Assembly: GCA_025677815.1 (NCBI GenBank)
Contig: JAIXMP010000040.1
Span: 124,001-188,000, forward strand
Length of the DNA stretch: 64,000 nt
Direction: 5' to 3'
Origin: Phascolomyces articulosus
Taxonomy: Eukaryota > Mucoromycota > Mucoromycetes > Mucorales > Lichtheimiaceae
Shown here: positions 25,310 through 38,606 of the stretch, piece by piece
How positions within the stretch are numbered: position 1 is the stretch's first letter
How the letters are laid out: the number at the start of each line of letters is the position of its first letter
Notes under the pieces: model-generated
Told to the model about the DNA's origin: nothing
Database searches by the model: none
The model's input: the letters and a program-made list of their open reading frames with translations, nothing else
Translations under genes and position numbers: made by a program

Positions 25310-28300
25310 TTACAACCTGAGAATTGTCCATTGGACCATTTCAGAAAGATGAGTAAAATGTTGCTCTTGTGCAATATTAGCAAATACGCGTAACTTTTTC
25401 GAAAGTTCTTCCTTGTTATGAATGGGCACGAAATCACTACCACACCGATCACATTGCTTCATCAAGTTTTCTTTTTTCACTACACGACAACGCATACACT
25501 GCAAGTCCTGTAGTTGAAAAGATGTTATCCAACGTTGTACTTGATGAATCATACGTTGTTCAATGGCCTTTTTATCATATGGGGTACGACACCCTCGACA
25601 AGACCATATCTTGGTAGATCCATCTGCAGAAGGTTGTAATTCTTGGTCACGACAAAAGTCGAAATCAGTTGTAAAGTTACATGTTGTACAAATGACTTCT
25701 GTAAGCTTGTATGTTTCGCATGGGTTACGGAATTGAGCTTCACCACTAAAATCAGAGAGGCCACCGATAGCTTGTAAAGCGTTTCGTTTCAATACGCGTA
25801 CTTCATGCTCCATGGATTTATCCAGTTCCAACACGGCACAGATCGATTTGACACATTCAAGGACAGGATTGCCCATTTTTAAATGAGAACCGGAGAGTTG
25901 TGGGAATTCAAATTCGACACTATGGTCTTGTTTATGTATGGTTTCATGAACAAATCGAAGCACTTTGGCAGGGATCGTTTCTTTGAGGAATTGTCGCAAG
26001 TTTTTGGTACGTTGATCATCCTCTTCTTCTTCCGCTTGAGCTTGTTCACCATCATCAATGTCCATAGCAATCACTTGACGACGAATGTCTCGTGGATACT
26101 CAACCTTGAGTTGACTTACTTTACGAATATAACGGGCGACAATTTGTTGGAACGTTTCTTGAACAGCAGGGGGTAAATACGACATGAGATTCCATATCAT
26201 AACAACCTTGTTTTGATCATGTTTAGCAACAATACCACCGTGGTTCATTTCATCCATCCAAACAAGTAAATGCCAGTAATCCACCAAATGTAAATCGAGG
26301 ACTTCAAACACAGGTTTTGCTTGGATGGATCGGAAGATATACTCACCATATGGCATAGCACTTTCCATTGTGTCTTTACTTGTCGAAAGGATGATCTTGT
26401 GGAAATTGGCAAATACCACTGTAGCACCCAATCGTTTGCATTCAGCCATGAGTTGCATAAACACCTTTTTCATTAAGCCATGGACAAGGGAATACAAAGA
26501 TGGATCATACATGCTTGATTTGGGACTCTGGAGCCAACGATGAAGGACATCCACCATACGATCACCCATTTCACTGTCTTCACCCACCGATTCCTGGAAC
26601 CATTGTTGCACTGTTGCTTTCAATACACCAAAGGTTTTAGAAGAAATCATACCATCACCATAAGTAGCTGTATTGTTGACCAAGCCATTGTTGTATTCAT
26701 CCAATGTATGAACTGTCGTGTCAAAACCAGTTGCACCTGAGGTACCTTCCAAATCATTTATCAATTGAGATTCCATCAACGTGTTGAGACATAAGCGCAT
26801 CAGGTCAACTTCGATACAAACATTGTGATAGGCGGCAGGATTTGAAATTTCGGGCCAATCAGGTTCTTCTACTGTATTATCATCATCTTCACGTCCACCC
26901 AAATCAGGTCTACCACCAGAAGACCACCATAACAACATGTCACTCTTGTGCAACCGACGTGCAAACAGGATATCAGCAATAAACATGTATGGATCATCAG
27001 ATATATTGCAAATAGGTACATTGGCATAACGCGCTTGGTCTACTCGTAAATCGATCCAACTACCCAAATTGATATAACTATTCAACGCGCGTTTTAATGC
27101 AGGCTGTAACCAACTCAAAGTGGATTGGAGAGATGATTCGATCTTGGTGGAAGGTGGATAGATCATATAGGGAAATTCATTGATCAATCGAGCATGCTGT
27201 GCCAAAGTAGAAACTTTCCGTGGTGAACGAATCACTAACATGGTTTTGATACCACGTTTATTATCTTGATATTGTGTCAAAATTCTGTTAATACCACGCA
27301 AAGCATCCTTTTCTCGATGGCAATAAGTCGTTTCAAATTCCAAGCTGCTCTTCAATTCCACTGTATTGCTTGCATCTCCTTTATCCTTGATCAAAACATT
27401 ATAATACTCGGAATACAAACGTCGAACATTTGGCATTTGTTTACTGTTTTCGGAAACACCCACCACAAAACAATGGGATTTTGGAAGTGACGCACCAACA
27501 AGTACGAACAAATGGCGATTATCCATAATGTAATGGTGGAGATACACGTATTGGAAATCATTGGCAATCGTTGAAAAGTATTTAGATGACAGATCCAATC
27601 GAGGCGACAAGTCTAATACATTGAATCGATCTTCTATACGACTATTGCTCGCCATGTCCTTTCTTAGCTCGCAGTGATTGCCTAGCAACAAAAGAGCACG
27701 AAGGATCAAGGGAAGTTGCGTTTCGTAAGCACCTTCTGTAGCAGGGTCATTAAAGATACTTGCAATTTTGCCAATTTCTTTTTGAAAATCTTGTTCGGAC
27801 ATGGCCATTTCAAAGAGGTGGTGGTAAGGACGTGAACGTGGTAAAGTACGTACAACTTTGGCAATTTGACAAGTGGGTCCATACTTTTCAAGTGCACTGG
27901 GTTGTTCTTCGCGACTGTTTAGATAGAAAATGCGTGGAACATGCATACGAATTGTGATCAGCTGGCCTTGCACATTGGCCCATATCTTGAATTCACCAGG
28001 GGTCTCTGTTTCAGTAATCTGGATCAATTCCCAAGTACTGCTCACTAAAGAACCTGTTTGCCTTCTAAAGTAACCACCTACACCACGTTGTTTTGCAGGT
28101 GCTTGGGTGGAACCATATAGCTCTCGATTTTTGGCACGTAAAAGACGTTGTCGTTTCCATTTACGTTTTTGGAATTGAAGAAAACCTTGATAATCGGTGT
28201 GCATATCAGGCATATTTCCTGGTAAATCTTCTTCTGGAAGCTTATCTTCTTCAACAACAGGTTCAGATGTGCCCAATTGTTTGCGTTTGTTGACACGTGA

Positions 28301-31300
28301 CACACGAGGTCCGAAGAATCCATTACCATTCATATTACTATTGGTTTGCTGTCCATTGTTACCACCGATACCCAATTCTTCAATATCTTGCATATCAACA
28401 TCCTGGTCTTCACCGCTTGTCAAAGGTCGAGGCTTCTCTGTACGTGTAAACATATCAGTGATAAGATGTTGCTTATATTTGTCATCCTTGTCAGCGATGC
28501 GCTTGTGAAGCCAATCTGGATGAGGTACACGAGGAACTGGGTTATGCACTTTTTGCATAGCAGCAGGAATAGTAATCAACTTTTGAATCACGGAGGCAAA
28601 CCGTTCCAAATAATATGGCCAATCAAGAATATCACGGATATCAAAGCTTGTTAATGAATTATCCTTGAGCCACTTGCGCAAATAATGTTTCTTGATATCG
28701 GGTTCTGCTGAGAAAATGGTAACTGGAACAGCACGTTCAGAGACGGGGACACCATAGGGTCTTGCCGAAATAATAAATTTACATGCAAGGCCTTTATCTT
28801 TGACCATTTCATCACCCAAGAATTCAGCAAGACGTTTGGCCGTACTAATGGCTGTTGATTTTTGAGATCCATAATCTTCCAAAGTTTTTGACATGCTTCG
28901 ATTTTCGGAAATCAATTCAAATAATTCGTCATCGTGAAGATTCACTGCTTTACTGTACAAGATATCCAACCATTGATTGGCCACCTTGGCCACGGATTCA
29001 TAACATGTTTCCAAAGATGTGCCTTCCAAAAAGACCTTAAATATTTCGGATTGGAAATCCTTGATCAATTTGAGTTCACCACGACGTTTTACTTCGAAAC
29101 CTTTCAATTCGGCCAAGGATCCATCATCATTGAATACGGCATAACGTTTCTTTAGCAATTTATCCTCCACAGTAGACGCAGGCAAAATCATGGCTCGATA
29201 AGGACCATCAATTTCAAAGAAAATACTGTTTTCGCTAGTCACCGAGTATTCAAGCTTGTCTTGATTAACCAAACTTTGGTATTGATGATTGGTAAATTTA
29301 TCATGGACAAGATGGTTCAACATGGTACATGGATAATCGATTTTAACTTTTTTACCATTTGTGGTTGTGAAAGCAAACGTTTCTGGGAAACTACCAGGTA
29401 AAATACACCAGATACCATCTGTATCCAATTCCAAAGGACGACCAATACGCTCAACCAATTGTCTTGCCATTTGAATAATACGAGCACCTGTCAAACACAC
29501 AATACCAGCCATTTCAAGTGAATGCCATCGAGCACCTTTACGCATAACATAACCATAAAAGGAGTTGAGAATACACTTGTGAGCCAATTGAAGGGAATCA
29601 TAAAGAACAATCATTTTTTTGGCTTCATCCGCTTCCTTTAAAGAACCTCCTGATTGTGCCTTGTCCAAATTGCCTTTCCATTTCTTGTGAAGGCCTTTAT
29701 ATTCGTATCGACGATCACGGAAAGCTTTGACAGTTTCAACATAGAATGGATTTTCACGTTGACAAATGATATCCTGTCGTTCAAATGTCTTGGTCTCCTT
29801 GATCTTTTTATATACTTTTTTACAATAGTCTGTCAAACGTTTTTTGATCAATGTACTTTGTTCGCCATCTGTCAATGCATGCCAGGGTCGTGGTGGATCA
29901 CTAGGTCTTTTAGGTGGAAATGTTTCGGTACTCAATTGGTTACGAATCATAAGATATTCGTTTCTTTTGGCAGGGTAGTATTCACCACGCCAGGACCATG
30001 TCATACGTCGATCGCAGGTTTTATCAGGTAAATTAAATTCACAAGTAGCACACATGGATTCGTCAATCATAGCGTCAGGCTGTAGTCGATTGGTAAGAAT
30101 GATATTTGGATACATGGCAGCTACATCCAAATGGTAAATAAGCGGTGATTCGTGTCGAATAGGGTTGTCGCGCAATTCTTCAAGTCGCTTTTTGATATTG
30201 TCATATACTTCTTGATAATTGGCAATGTTTTCGAGTTTTTGTTTTTCTTCCACCTGGAGTGTAAACTTTAAGGCTGAATCAAGCTGATCGATGAGCTAAT
30301 TATGGAAAAAATTGTTAATAAAAGAACCATTGGATCCAATCTGATAAAAAATTGTTTGTTTTTACCTGTTGTGCTGCTGATGGATCCACTTTGAAATTAG
30401 TATCAATATCACTACGGAAAACACCTGCTTCTAAAGCTTCGACATGACCACCGACATATGTTTCACTTTCAAGTAAATGTCCTTCAAACATTTTGTTGTT
30501 TTCTTCGACGTGTTTGTTGGGTATAATGACATTCACGTTGTATGCTTCAACCTATCAACAAAGTTAATAAAAATGATACGTTAGTTACCATTTACTCAAT
30601 AATCCATTTGGTCACAATCACTTCTTCCTACGTATCATGCTTGATTTACATACCATTAACAATAATTCACAAAGTGTACCAGTACCTTTACGCAGCACTT
30701 CATCTGGCACGAGTGGAATAATATTACAAAGTGAGAAAATGAAAGGGTGGACGTATTTCATGTACAAATAATAGGTTGCTACAGCGTCGGAAACTGAGTA
30801 TTGTGCAAGTGTTTGTGGTCGTTCAGAAGCGAATCTATTATGGATAATATGTAAGTTTTTGTATTCTTTTTTTCAAAGAAAAAGTTGCTAATCTTCACTT
30901 TTCCTGTCTACTAGAAAAAAATACCTAGTCATGTCTTCTGGGTCTAATTCCATAGGGTTATAACCGAGCTTTGCCGTTGTGACAGCCTTAAGACCTTGGC
31001 TACCTTGTGGTAAATAAGAATCACGTTTTACCCATCGGAAAGCATCCATATGTGATGAGTGTTTACATTTATATTCATCTTCTTCATCTTTATATACACC
31101 GATTTCCTAAAATAATAAAAATAATAAGTAAAATAGAATATAATCTTTCGTTCAATTCCTAATTTTTTTTATATCACTTACTTGGTACATATCCATTCCA
31201 TTCACTTTAGCACGTGCTTCAATAAAAGGCCAATCGAAGAAATCACCGTTATACGTTACATAAATTGTTGGTCTTGCTTGTTGAATATGATCGAAAAATC

Positions 31301-33066
31301 GTCGAATTACTTCGTACTATATATCCAGTCATAGATAAAATTATTAATTGGTAACTTATCCATGTTTTTTCACAAAAATATGTATAAATTAGATTTTTTT
31401 TTAATTTACCTCATTAGCTTCATTAAAAATAGTAAATTCACCTTGATATTCAGGTTTGGGTGTATAATGAAAATCTGCAATATCTTCGCTTACAATTTCT
31501 CGATTGGTAATAAGATAACCCTAGATTGTTGATAAAATCCATCCATAATCAATAGAACGCTCATTTTCTTTTACTTTTCCCCTACGTATAGATTACTTAC
31601 AACACCATCAATCATATATGAAATCATCATAATCGAATCGACCGAGGAATCAGGGAATTTAAGTGGTGATTTAGTCGTTTCGATATCAAATGCCATAGTG
31701 ACGGGATCAGGACGTTGAACAAGATCCTCTCTTTTTGTAAGTACGACGGTTTCATCCGGTAATGCTTTTGCTGTATACCACATACCCACACGGATATCTA
31801 TCATCATTATTATTTAGCGAATGCAGTAATTTTTATTTTTTTAATACAAGATCTCCTATTGAATCTTTCCTTCGTTTCCATGATCACTTTTTTTTTTGGT
31901 AATGATAAACTTACTTAAATCAATGGCCACTCGTACATAATATGGAACATCGTATTCACGAATATCGATAATATTATCAATGGCTTCATTATAGTTTTTC
32001 CTTGATGACATCGATGCTAATCCAGATCCTGGATCATAACGAATATTATTTGTTTCACTAAAATAATAATAAAAATACTTTTTTTGTTACACAATCATTC
32101 ATTTATATATATATACCTTGGGGACAATTCACTCCATTATGTACCTGACAACTTCAGCATATGCATCCACAGCATTGATCTTTTCACGGTTTTTTTGTGC
32201 TGCTGGTAATAATATTTTACGAACAGATAATAGATCAGATACGTTACGGAAAAATAATTGGATCAATACACGTTTTCGTCCAATTAAATGATTGGGCTAT
32301 ATAATATACATCAATTGGAATTTAGAATTATTTTGTTTTTGTTGTTTTTTTCATCCAATTCAAAGAAACCAATTTACCTGCTTTAAATCTTCTCTTTGTA
32401 CCCGTTTTACTCGTTCAATTGTATTCTCAAAACGTCGCCTTAAATATTCTTCTACTTCACCTTCGGTTCCAGGCTATTCCATATATTTTTTAATTATTGA
32501 TAAGGTTATTTTTTATATATTGCAAAACAAAAATAAATACTATTATTATTACCTTACAGCCAATATAGAAATAAGGACTGTGTATCAGAGTTACTTTAAA
32601 CGTTTCTCCATTTTCGTCAAGAAAATAATAATTGACACCTGCACGACCACTAGCCCATTCAGGATCAGGGACAAGAGTCTATAGATATATATATATATAT
32701 ATATATATAAAGGTTCATTCCCAATCGTTAAGTAAAAGTATTTATCCAAATGAGCAAAAGAAAAAATAGTTCTTTGGCACAATCCAGTAGAATTATAAAA
32801 ATATGTATATATACCGCATGCATATTAATAAGCCAACCAAGACGTTCAGGTCCACTATTATAACGTTCAAAACCAAATCGTTCCTCTAATTCATCGAGTC
32901 GTTTATTTTCAAGAAATCGTTGATCCATATTACTAGGTGCACTTTCTGTTCCTGAAGGTAAACCATAACGTTGAAGGGATGTATTGGCATGGGTAGATCC
33001 TAAACGACCACGACTTGGACGACCTCCTCCTCTATTACCACTACCAAATTCACGTCGTGTCGCCAT
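25310..33066 (-). CDS. POL2: DNA polymerase epsilon catalytic subunit
   Basis: Twelve exons (32815-33066, 32553-32678, 32378-32473, 32145-32296, 31915-32057, 31601-31797, 31410-31520, 31182-31316, 30925-31106, 30654-30834, 30366-30551, 25310-30295) give 2248 residues, the normal size. The exonuclease has FDIETT (Asp294, Glu296), [10 protein letters not shown] and the ExoIII helix. Polymerase motif A is LDVAAMYPN (Asp644), motif B is [15 protein letters not shown], and motif C is LDTDGIW (Asp878, Asp880). Cysteines at about 669, 672, 681 and 765 match the 4Fe-4S cluster of Pol2. The inactive second polymerase half follows, then two C-terminal Cys modules (CTTCNF with SCRGC, and CMRC with CDRCG) that bind Dpb2. 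It is the leading-strand replicase. All catalytic residues are intact, so it should be fully functional. It is divergent from TRM82. Confidence 0.98.
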
Positions 33067-33518
33067 TGTTTGGATATATGTATAAAAAAGAGAAGTACAC
33101 AAAAAACTGTGTATGTATATTATGTATATAGAGATAGTGGTCGAGGAGAAAGGAAAAAAAAATGCTTTTTTTGCTGGAATTAAGTGAAAGAAAAAAAAAC
33201 TGAGTTTTGGTGCAAGTCCAATTTCGCGTAACGCGATTACACGCGTCGTGACCACCCAAAGATTGAACACGCGAATCATTTGTTGATTCCTTCTTATATA
33301 ATGGATATAGATTAATTAAAACAAGTATTGTTTATACTTGAGTATAATCACATAAATGTATAAAATCCTGCATATAAATGAATATATTTATATACAAAGA
33401 GATTGACAAGCTAATTTTTTCAACTCTGACTGGAAGAAGAAAAAAAAAAGTTGCCAAAGGTTAAAAACCCAGCAAAATTTGCATTTTTCATAATTTTTTT
33501 TTTTTTGCTTGATCAATC
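33067..33518. promoter_or_regulatory. Divergent POL2/TRM82 promoter with a cluster of MluI-type (MCB) boxes
   Basis: The 452-bp shared intergenic region holds TTTCGCGTAACGCG (33222-33235), a perfect palindromic ACGCGT (33241-33246) and ACGCGA (33269-33274). They sit 155-210 bp upstream of the POL2 start. In yeasts ACGCGT boxes bind MBF (Mbp1/Swi6) and drive G1/S expression of replication genes, POL2 among them. Their use here is inferred. A T-rich tract directly precedes the TRM82 ATG. Confidence 0.55.
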
Positions 33519-35389
33519 ATGTCGCTTCGAATTCCATTCACGACTGTTATACACAGTCCTTCCAAACCAGAGATCGTACTTGCCAATGGAAAACAATTCA
33601 TTGTTATTAACACCAGGTAGAAAACTGAATAGCACGTCATTTTTTAATAAAATTCATGAAAAAATCTGATCGATCAAAATTAATAGTACTGGTGAAGTGG
33701 TTAAACCCATTAACGAAAATGAACGCAAACAAGAATATAGCGAATTATATCGTATCATGACTTTTAATAATGATGGTTCATTACTTGCAACAACGGGTGA
33801 TGATAAAAAAATTAATGTATATGATACTTCTGACTGGTCACTCAAGCTTTCAAGGTATTAATAAGATATTGGCTTTAAGATACATACAAACATTAGTAAT
33901 AATATACTCAACAGCTATGCATTCAATATACAGAGTTGCTCACAAACGTATCAATTCATTTCAATTCAATCATGCTTCAACCGAAATTATAATTGCTGAT
34001 AAATTTGGTGATGTCTATGCGTAAGTTTATATATCCTGTTTACTCACCATCATGGAAAATCTTACCTTCACTTACTCAGCATCGATTGTGTTATTTCTTT
34101 AGCCATCCCAATAAGAACCAAGAAGATCAAAAGGAAGCTGAAAAATTGGAGCCTATTGTCGGTCATGTTTCCATGGTAACAGATATGGTAAGGACAATAG
34201 GGCTATTTATGTAAAATAATAATAGTAATAATTTAGCTAGAGCTGACTTCAATTATATATATATAGACTCTTTCGAAAGATGAAAAATTCATCGTTACAT
34301 CTGATCGTGATGAACATATTCGTGTGAGCCGATATCCTAATGGTTACAACATTGAAACTTTCTGTCTTGGTCATAAAGAGTAAGTGAATTGAATTGGATG
34401 AATTTTGTTAATCATTAGAGACCATTATTAAAGGTGTATTGTTATTTATTGTACTAGTGTCGTTACATATATCCAATTATTACCATGGAATGAAGGATTA
34501 TTAATTTCTGCAGGTGGTGACAACACTGTTCGTGTATGGGACTTTTTGAAAGGAAAAGAAATCCAATCATTGAATATCAAAGAATATATTCAACCTTATA
34601 TGGCAAAGGTAAAGAATTGATTCAATCCAATATTACCATTGCTTTATGTTGTCAGCAACTAATCACTATTAATGCATTCATATTTTTATAGGCTACAGAT
34701 GCCAACTCTGAAGAACCTATGGTACGAAAACTTGCCATTGATGCAAGCAAAAATTTGATTGCCGTTGTATTTGCAAAGTAATGTATAGTCTTTTTTTTTA
34801 AGAAAAAGAGGTAGGGAGAGAGGGAAATGCTATGGATTACTCATAAAAGAAAAATGAAATAGGACAAATGCTGTTGTTCTTTTGGAATGGACCTCAGATA
34901 ACACATTGACATACAAGAGTACTCTTGAAACTGAATCCACAGTATTAGATGCAACCTTTGATTTACAAAACCGATTATGGGTGACGCTTGCTCCTACAGA
35001 AGAAAAGGGTGATTTGCTCGCTATTTTCGAAGAAAAGAATGGAAAGGTACAAAGCAGATTAACAAACATGTAATATTGCGAGCATGAATTTTTTTTAATG
35101 GATTCTATTTTGTGATATCATTAGTACGAACATTTATCGTCCAAGGAACAACATGTAAAGCAAGTCAATTCTATTGAAACTGGTCTTGGTAAGATTTTTT
35201 TTCATAATATTTCTATATTTATCAAATCTAATAACTTGTACTGGACAACTCTTTATAGTCGAGAAAATGCCTGATTTATACACCATTTTTGGTCTTCGAA
35301 AATTACTCGATCTTCCTGATTTTGTACAAACACCTCCAGATAAGGCTCGTAACAAAAATAAGAAACGAAAAGTTGAAGAGACCAAATAA
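33519..35389 (+). CDS. TRM82: tRNA (guanine-N7) methyltransferase non-catalytic WD-repeat subunit Trm82/WDR4
   Basis: Ten exons (33519-33616, 33687-33854, 33934-34020, 34103-34187, 34267-34379, 34458-34608, 34692-34777, 34863-35046, 35125-35188, 35259-35389) give 388 residues. WD strands are visible: [19 protein letters not shown], then [11 protein letters not shown] with [16 protein letters not shown], then [16 protein letters not shown]. The [12 protein letters not shown] segment and the C-terminal [17 protein letters not shown] are hallmarks of Trm82/WDR4. The C-terminus is basic ([11 protein letters not shown]), a likely nuclear signal. It forms a heterodimer with the catalytic subunit Trm8/METTL1 and stabilises it, giving m7G at position 46 of tRNAs. 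It is divergent from POL2 and convergent with the NIPA-type gene. Confidence 0.9.
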
Positions 35390-35758
35390 AGTATGAAATA
35401 AGGAATCATCTTTCCTTTATATAAATTTTAAAGGCGCTATGTTAAATATTTTATCAAGATTTGATTATTGGGATATAAAAATAATAGCAGTGTTTTTATT
35501 AAGAGGAAGAAACACAATTACAACACTGACACAGATATATAAAAAAAGAAATACATTTTTTAATACATATATAACAAGAGAGAAGGAGTTTTGGTCCATT
35601 TCCCCTTCAACAAATTGTTAGATGGATAAATAGATAGATGAGACGGATAGAGGAAAAGAACAAAGTGGATAAATAGTAAGAGGAAAAAGGGGGAGTGTAT
35701 ATGCGTGATGTATATGTTATTGTGCATCTTTAAGAGGGGAAAGAAAAGGGGGGTATCA
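35390..35758. other. Convergent spacer between TRM82 and the NIPA-type gene
   Basis: About 370 bp, AT-rich, with purine-rich stretches. It appears to hold only two facing 3' UTRs. Confidence 0.55.
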
Positions 35759-38606
35759 TCAACTCAAATCTCTATATTCAGCATTTTCCTCAATATTCAC
35801 CAGTCGTGCCGAGTTTCTCTTGGATCCAATAGGAACCAATTCACGATCATCTTCACTATTTCGTTGAGATGATAATGTAGATGCAGTAGGAATATCTATT
35901 TCCACAGCATCCGCATCGGATTCAATAGGTAGAACCAATGTATCTGAGTGGTGTGTGGATTGACGTTGATGGGAAGGGGATGAAGTGCCTGGTGTACCCG
36001 TAGCGGATCCATCCAAATGATGATTCATGTTGTTGCTATTATTACCACCACTACCTGTCAAACCGGATATAAGATTACCAAAGGCGGTTAGTGAATCACC
36101 ACGACGATGATGATTATGTAATCCGAATGCTTGTTGCCAAGTAGGTGATGAAGGTGGTAACTGAATCGGTTGTTGATGATGTTGATGAGGGGAAGGGGGA
36201 TCTTCATTGATACGATCGACAAGTTGAGATGTCAAAGAAATCCCTCTAAATACAGAGCTTCGTCTTCGTCGACGTGCTTGTTGTTTTGCACTAGCAGTAT
36301 TGCTGTTGGTATTACCATGCCAATCGTCGTGTGTTGCTGGCATGTTGGCATGTGTAGAGGATCGGAAAGCTGCGCTCATTCGACTTGGGTTGAAACTATT
36401 ACCATCAGCACGAGCAGTAAGGGAACGTCGTGGGAATGTAGGGTCGGGCGCGAAATGAGCATGGGGAGAAGATGAGTTTGTGGAGGAATAGGATGGAGTA
36501 GAGGATGGTACTACACCACTCGATGTATTTGAATGACTAGTTGCGTTGTTGTTGGTTTGGTTTATATCGGATAATGAGGATGGCGTGGCTTCATCTGTTT
36601 CGGATACATAAACTGCTTCATCTACTGGTGTATTATTGGTCGATGTAGTAAATTCAACTGAAGAACTACTATCCGCCCTTATTGATAATGCAGGCGCTTG
36701 TTTATCTCGTTTCGATGTAATTAAATAAACACCAAGAAATTCAATGGCACAACCCGTCATAAATCTAAAAACAAACAATATTGAATTATAAAATGTTAAT
36801 GCGGCCGATTACTAGTAACAAAGAGTAGTACCCTATGATGAGAAACGCATAAATAATGTTCACCTCGAAGTTTGATCCATTGTCATATCATCAAAATCAT
36901 GATAAAGTACAGCACTTCCTGCAATGGCCGAAATTGTAAATAATACAAATTGAGTTGGAATCACTTCTGTGGAATCAAAACGTTGCAAGGCCTTATTTAA
37001 ATACTTGATTTGGAGAATTGCTGTTAATACAAGTACAAGGATTAATATATAAGATACGGGGAATCTAAGATTTTTAGTAAAAAAAAACAATAGCACGTGA
37101 GTCATTCATAGCTTTTGTTATTGTTGTTGTTATTGTTTTGATTAAATATAAGAATAAAAAAATCACTACCAAAAAACGATTATTATTGTACATACGCAAA
37201 CATTTTGAGAAAGGATAAGCTCAATAACGACGATACGCTTTTGGTACATAACACTGTATATCCACCTAATATTGAATAAAGGACCCCATGATTAAGTAAG
37301 CATACAAACCATCCCATCTTTTTATAATTTTTCTTGAACAAGATATAACATTACTTACCATAGATTGCGACTAAACCAAGATCAATCATAATACTTTGGG
37401 GTCCGTAGATAGGCGATAATATCGTTAATCCAGCAATCATAATTCCGGTAATGATGAAAAAGACCAATGACCTTGTCTGTGTAAGTGCTTCCATGATGAG
37501 ATCTGGTGACAACTTGAGTTTATACAAGAAATGATATAGATTTCACTTTTAGCAATTACAGCGTGAGAGAGATTGGGGATTGCAGTTGATACTTACGGCT
37601 GTCTCTTTCGAGTTTGAACTCAGAACCACCATGGCAGCACCTAAAACAGCCAAAATTACACCGAGAAGGTCTCTTTTTCGAAACACTTCCTTTAACATCA
37701 GGGGTGCTAATATGACATTTGTTACAAGTGTGGTAGTTCCTAATGGTGCAATCGTTGAAGCAGGTGCAAACCCATATGCTATATAATAATAAGAAGAAAA
37801 TGATTAGATATAACATATAACAATGAAAAAAAAAGAAATTCTCTATTAACATTGGTGTGCATGTATAGGCATGAAAGAAGGCGTCTATTGTGTGAGATAG
37901 AGGTATTGAATGATGCTGATACATCCAACACATAAAAAAAAGGGCGGGAAAAAAAGGTGACTATAACAGCTTATTATACGTACCCACGAAGTTACCCACT
38001 TCTCCTAATACCATTAAGGAAATGCCGAGCCACCAAAGTTTTGATTTTAAATAATCGGATTCACCTCGAGTCTGTTCTTGAGCCATTGCCATAATGAACT
38101 TTTGATGTTCTAATTCCTCTTCTTCGGACCGCGGATGTTCTTCCGATGAACGAGGGGATGAATATCCATCATCTGGAAAGAAAGCATTGCTCGGATAATA
38201 TGATTGTGCAGTAGATATCCATCGCGGTGGTTCATCCATATTAGCAAAATACTTGGCAACTTGATTTTCTTGAATTTTATTATGCTATTCAAATAATTTT
38301 TTTATGTAAGTATTTTTTAACCTCTTCCTCCTATCAAACTATTTTAAAACTTACTGCAAGTTTTTGAACATTCAATGCAACTGAGATAAGCATCTAATAA
38401 ATAAGTAAAAATTCTCTTGAGCCTTTCTGTCGGGAAAGGATGTATCATCGTTTTTCAAATATTCTTTTTTTTTTCATTCATGCCCTTCATTTAATGAAAC
38501 TTACATTGCCACAAACAGACACTACTACACCAATAAAGGTATTAAAAGCTACATCGTCATTATCAGACGGTTGTTGTTGTGGATAATCCTCAGTCGGAAC
38601 ATCCAT
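35759..38606 (-). CDS. NIPA-type (DUF803) magnesium transporter
   Basis: Eight exons (38505-38606, 38355-38393, 37984-38284, 37597-37778, 37359-37512, 37196-37265, 36864-37064, 35759-36764) give 684 residues. Transmembrane segments start near residue 15 (FIGVVVSVCGNMLISVALN) and continue through SLMVLGEVGNF, then AYGFAPASTIAPLGTTTLVT, a NIPA family signature, and on to FLGVYLIT. NIPA proteins share the EamA-like fold and several transport Mg2+. A loop of about 60 residues between TM1 and TM2 is Ser/Glu-rich. The C-terminal 330 residues, one exon, are a long cytosolic tail rich in Ser, Thr, Asn and His, with an acidic end. The membrane is unknown: the family occurs in endosomes, vacuole and plasma membrane. 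The first ATG precedes TM1 by about 20 residues and looks right. Confidence 0.87.
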
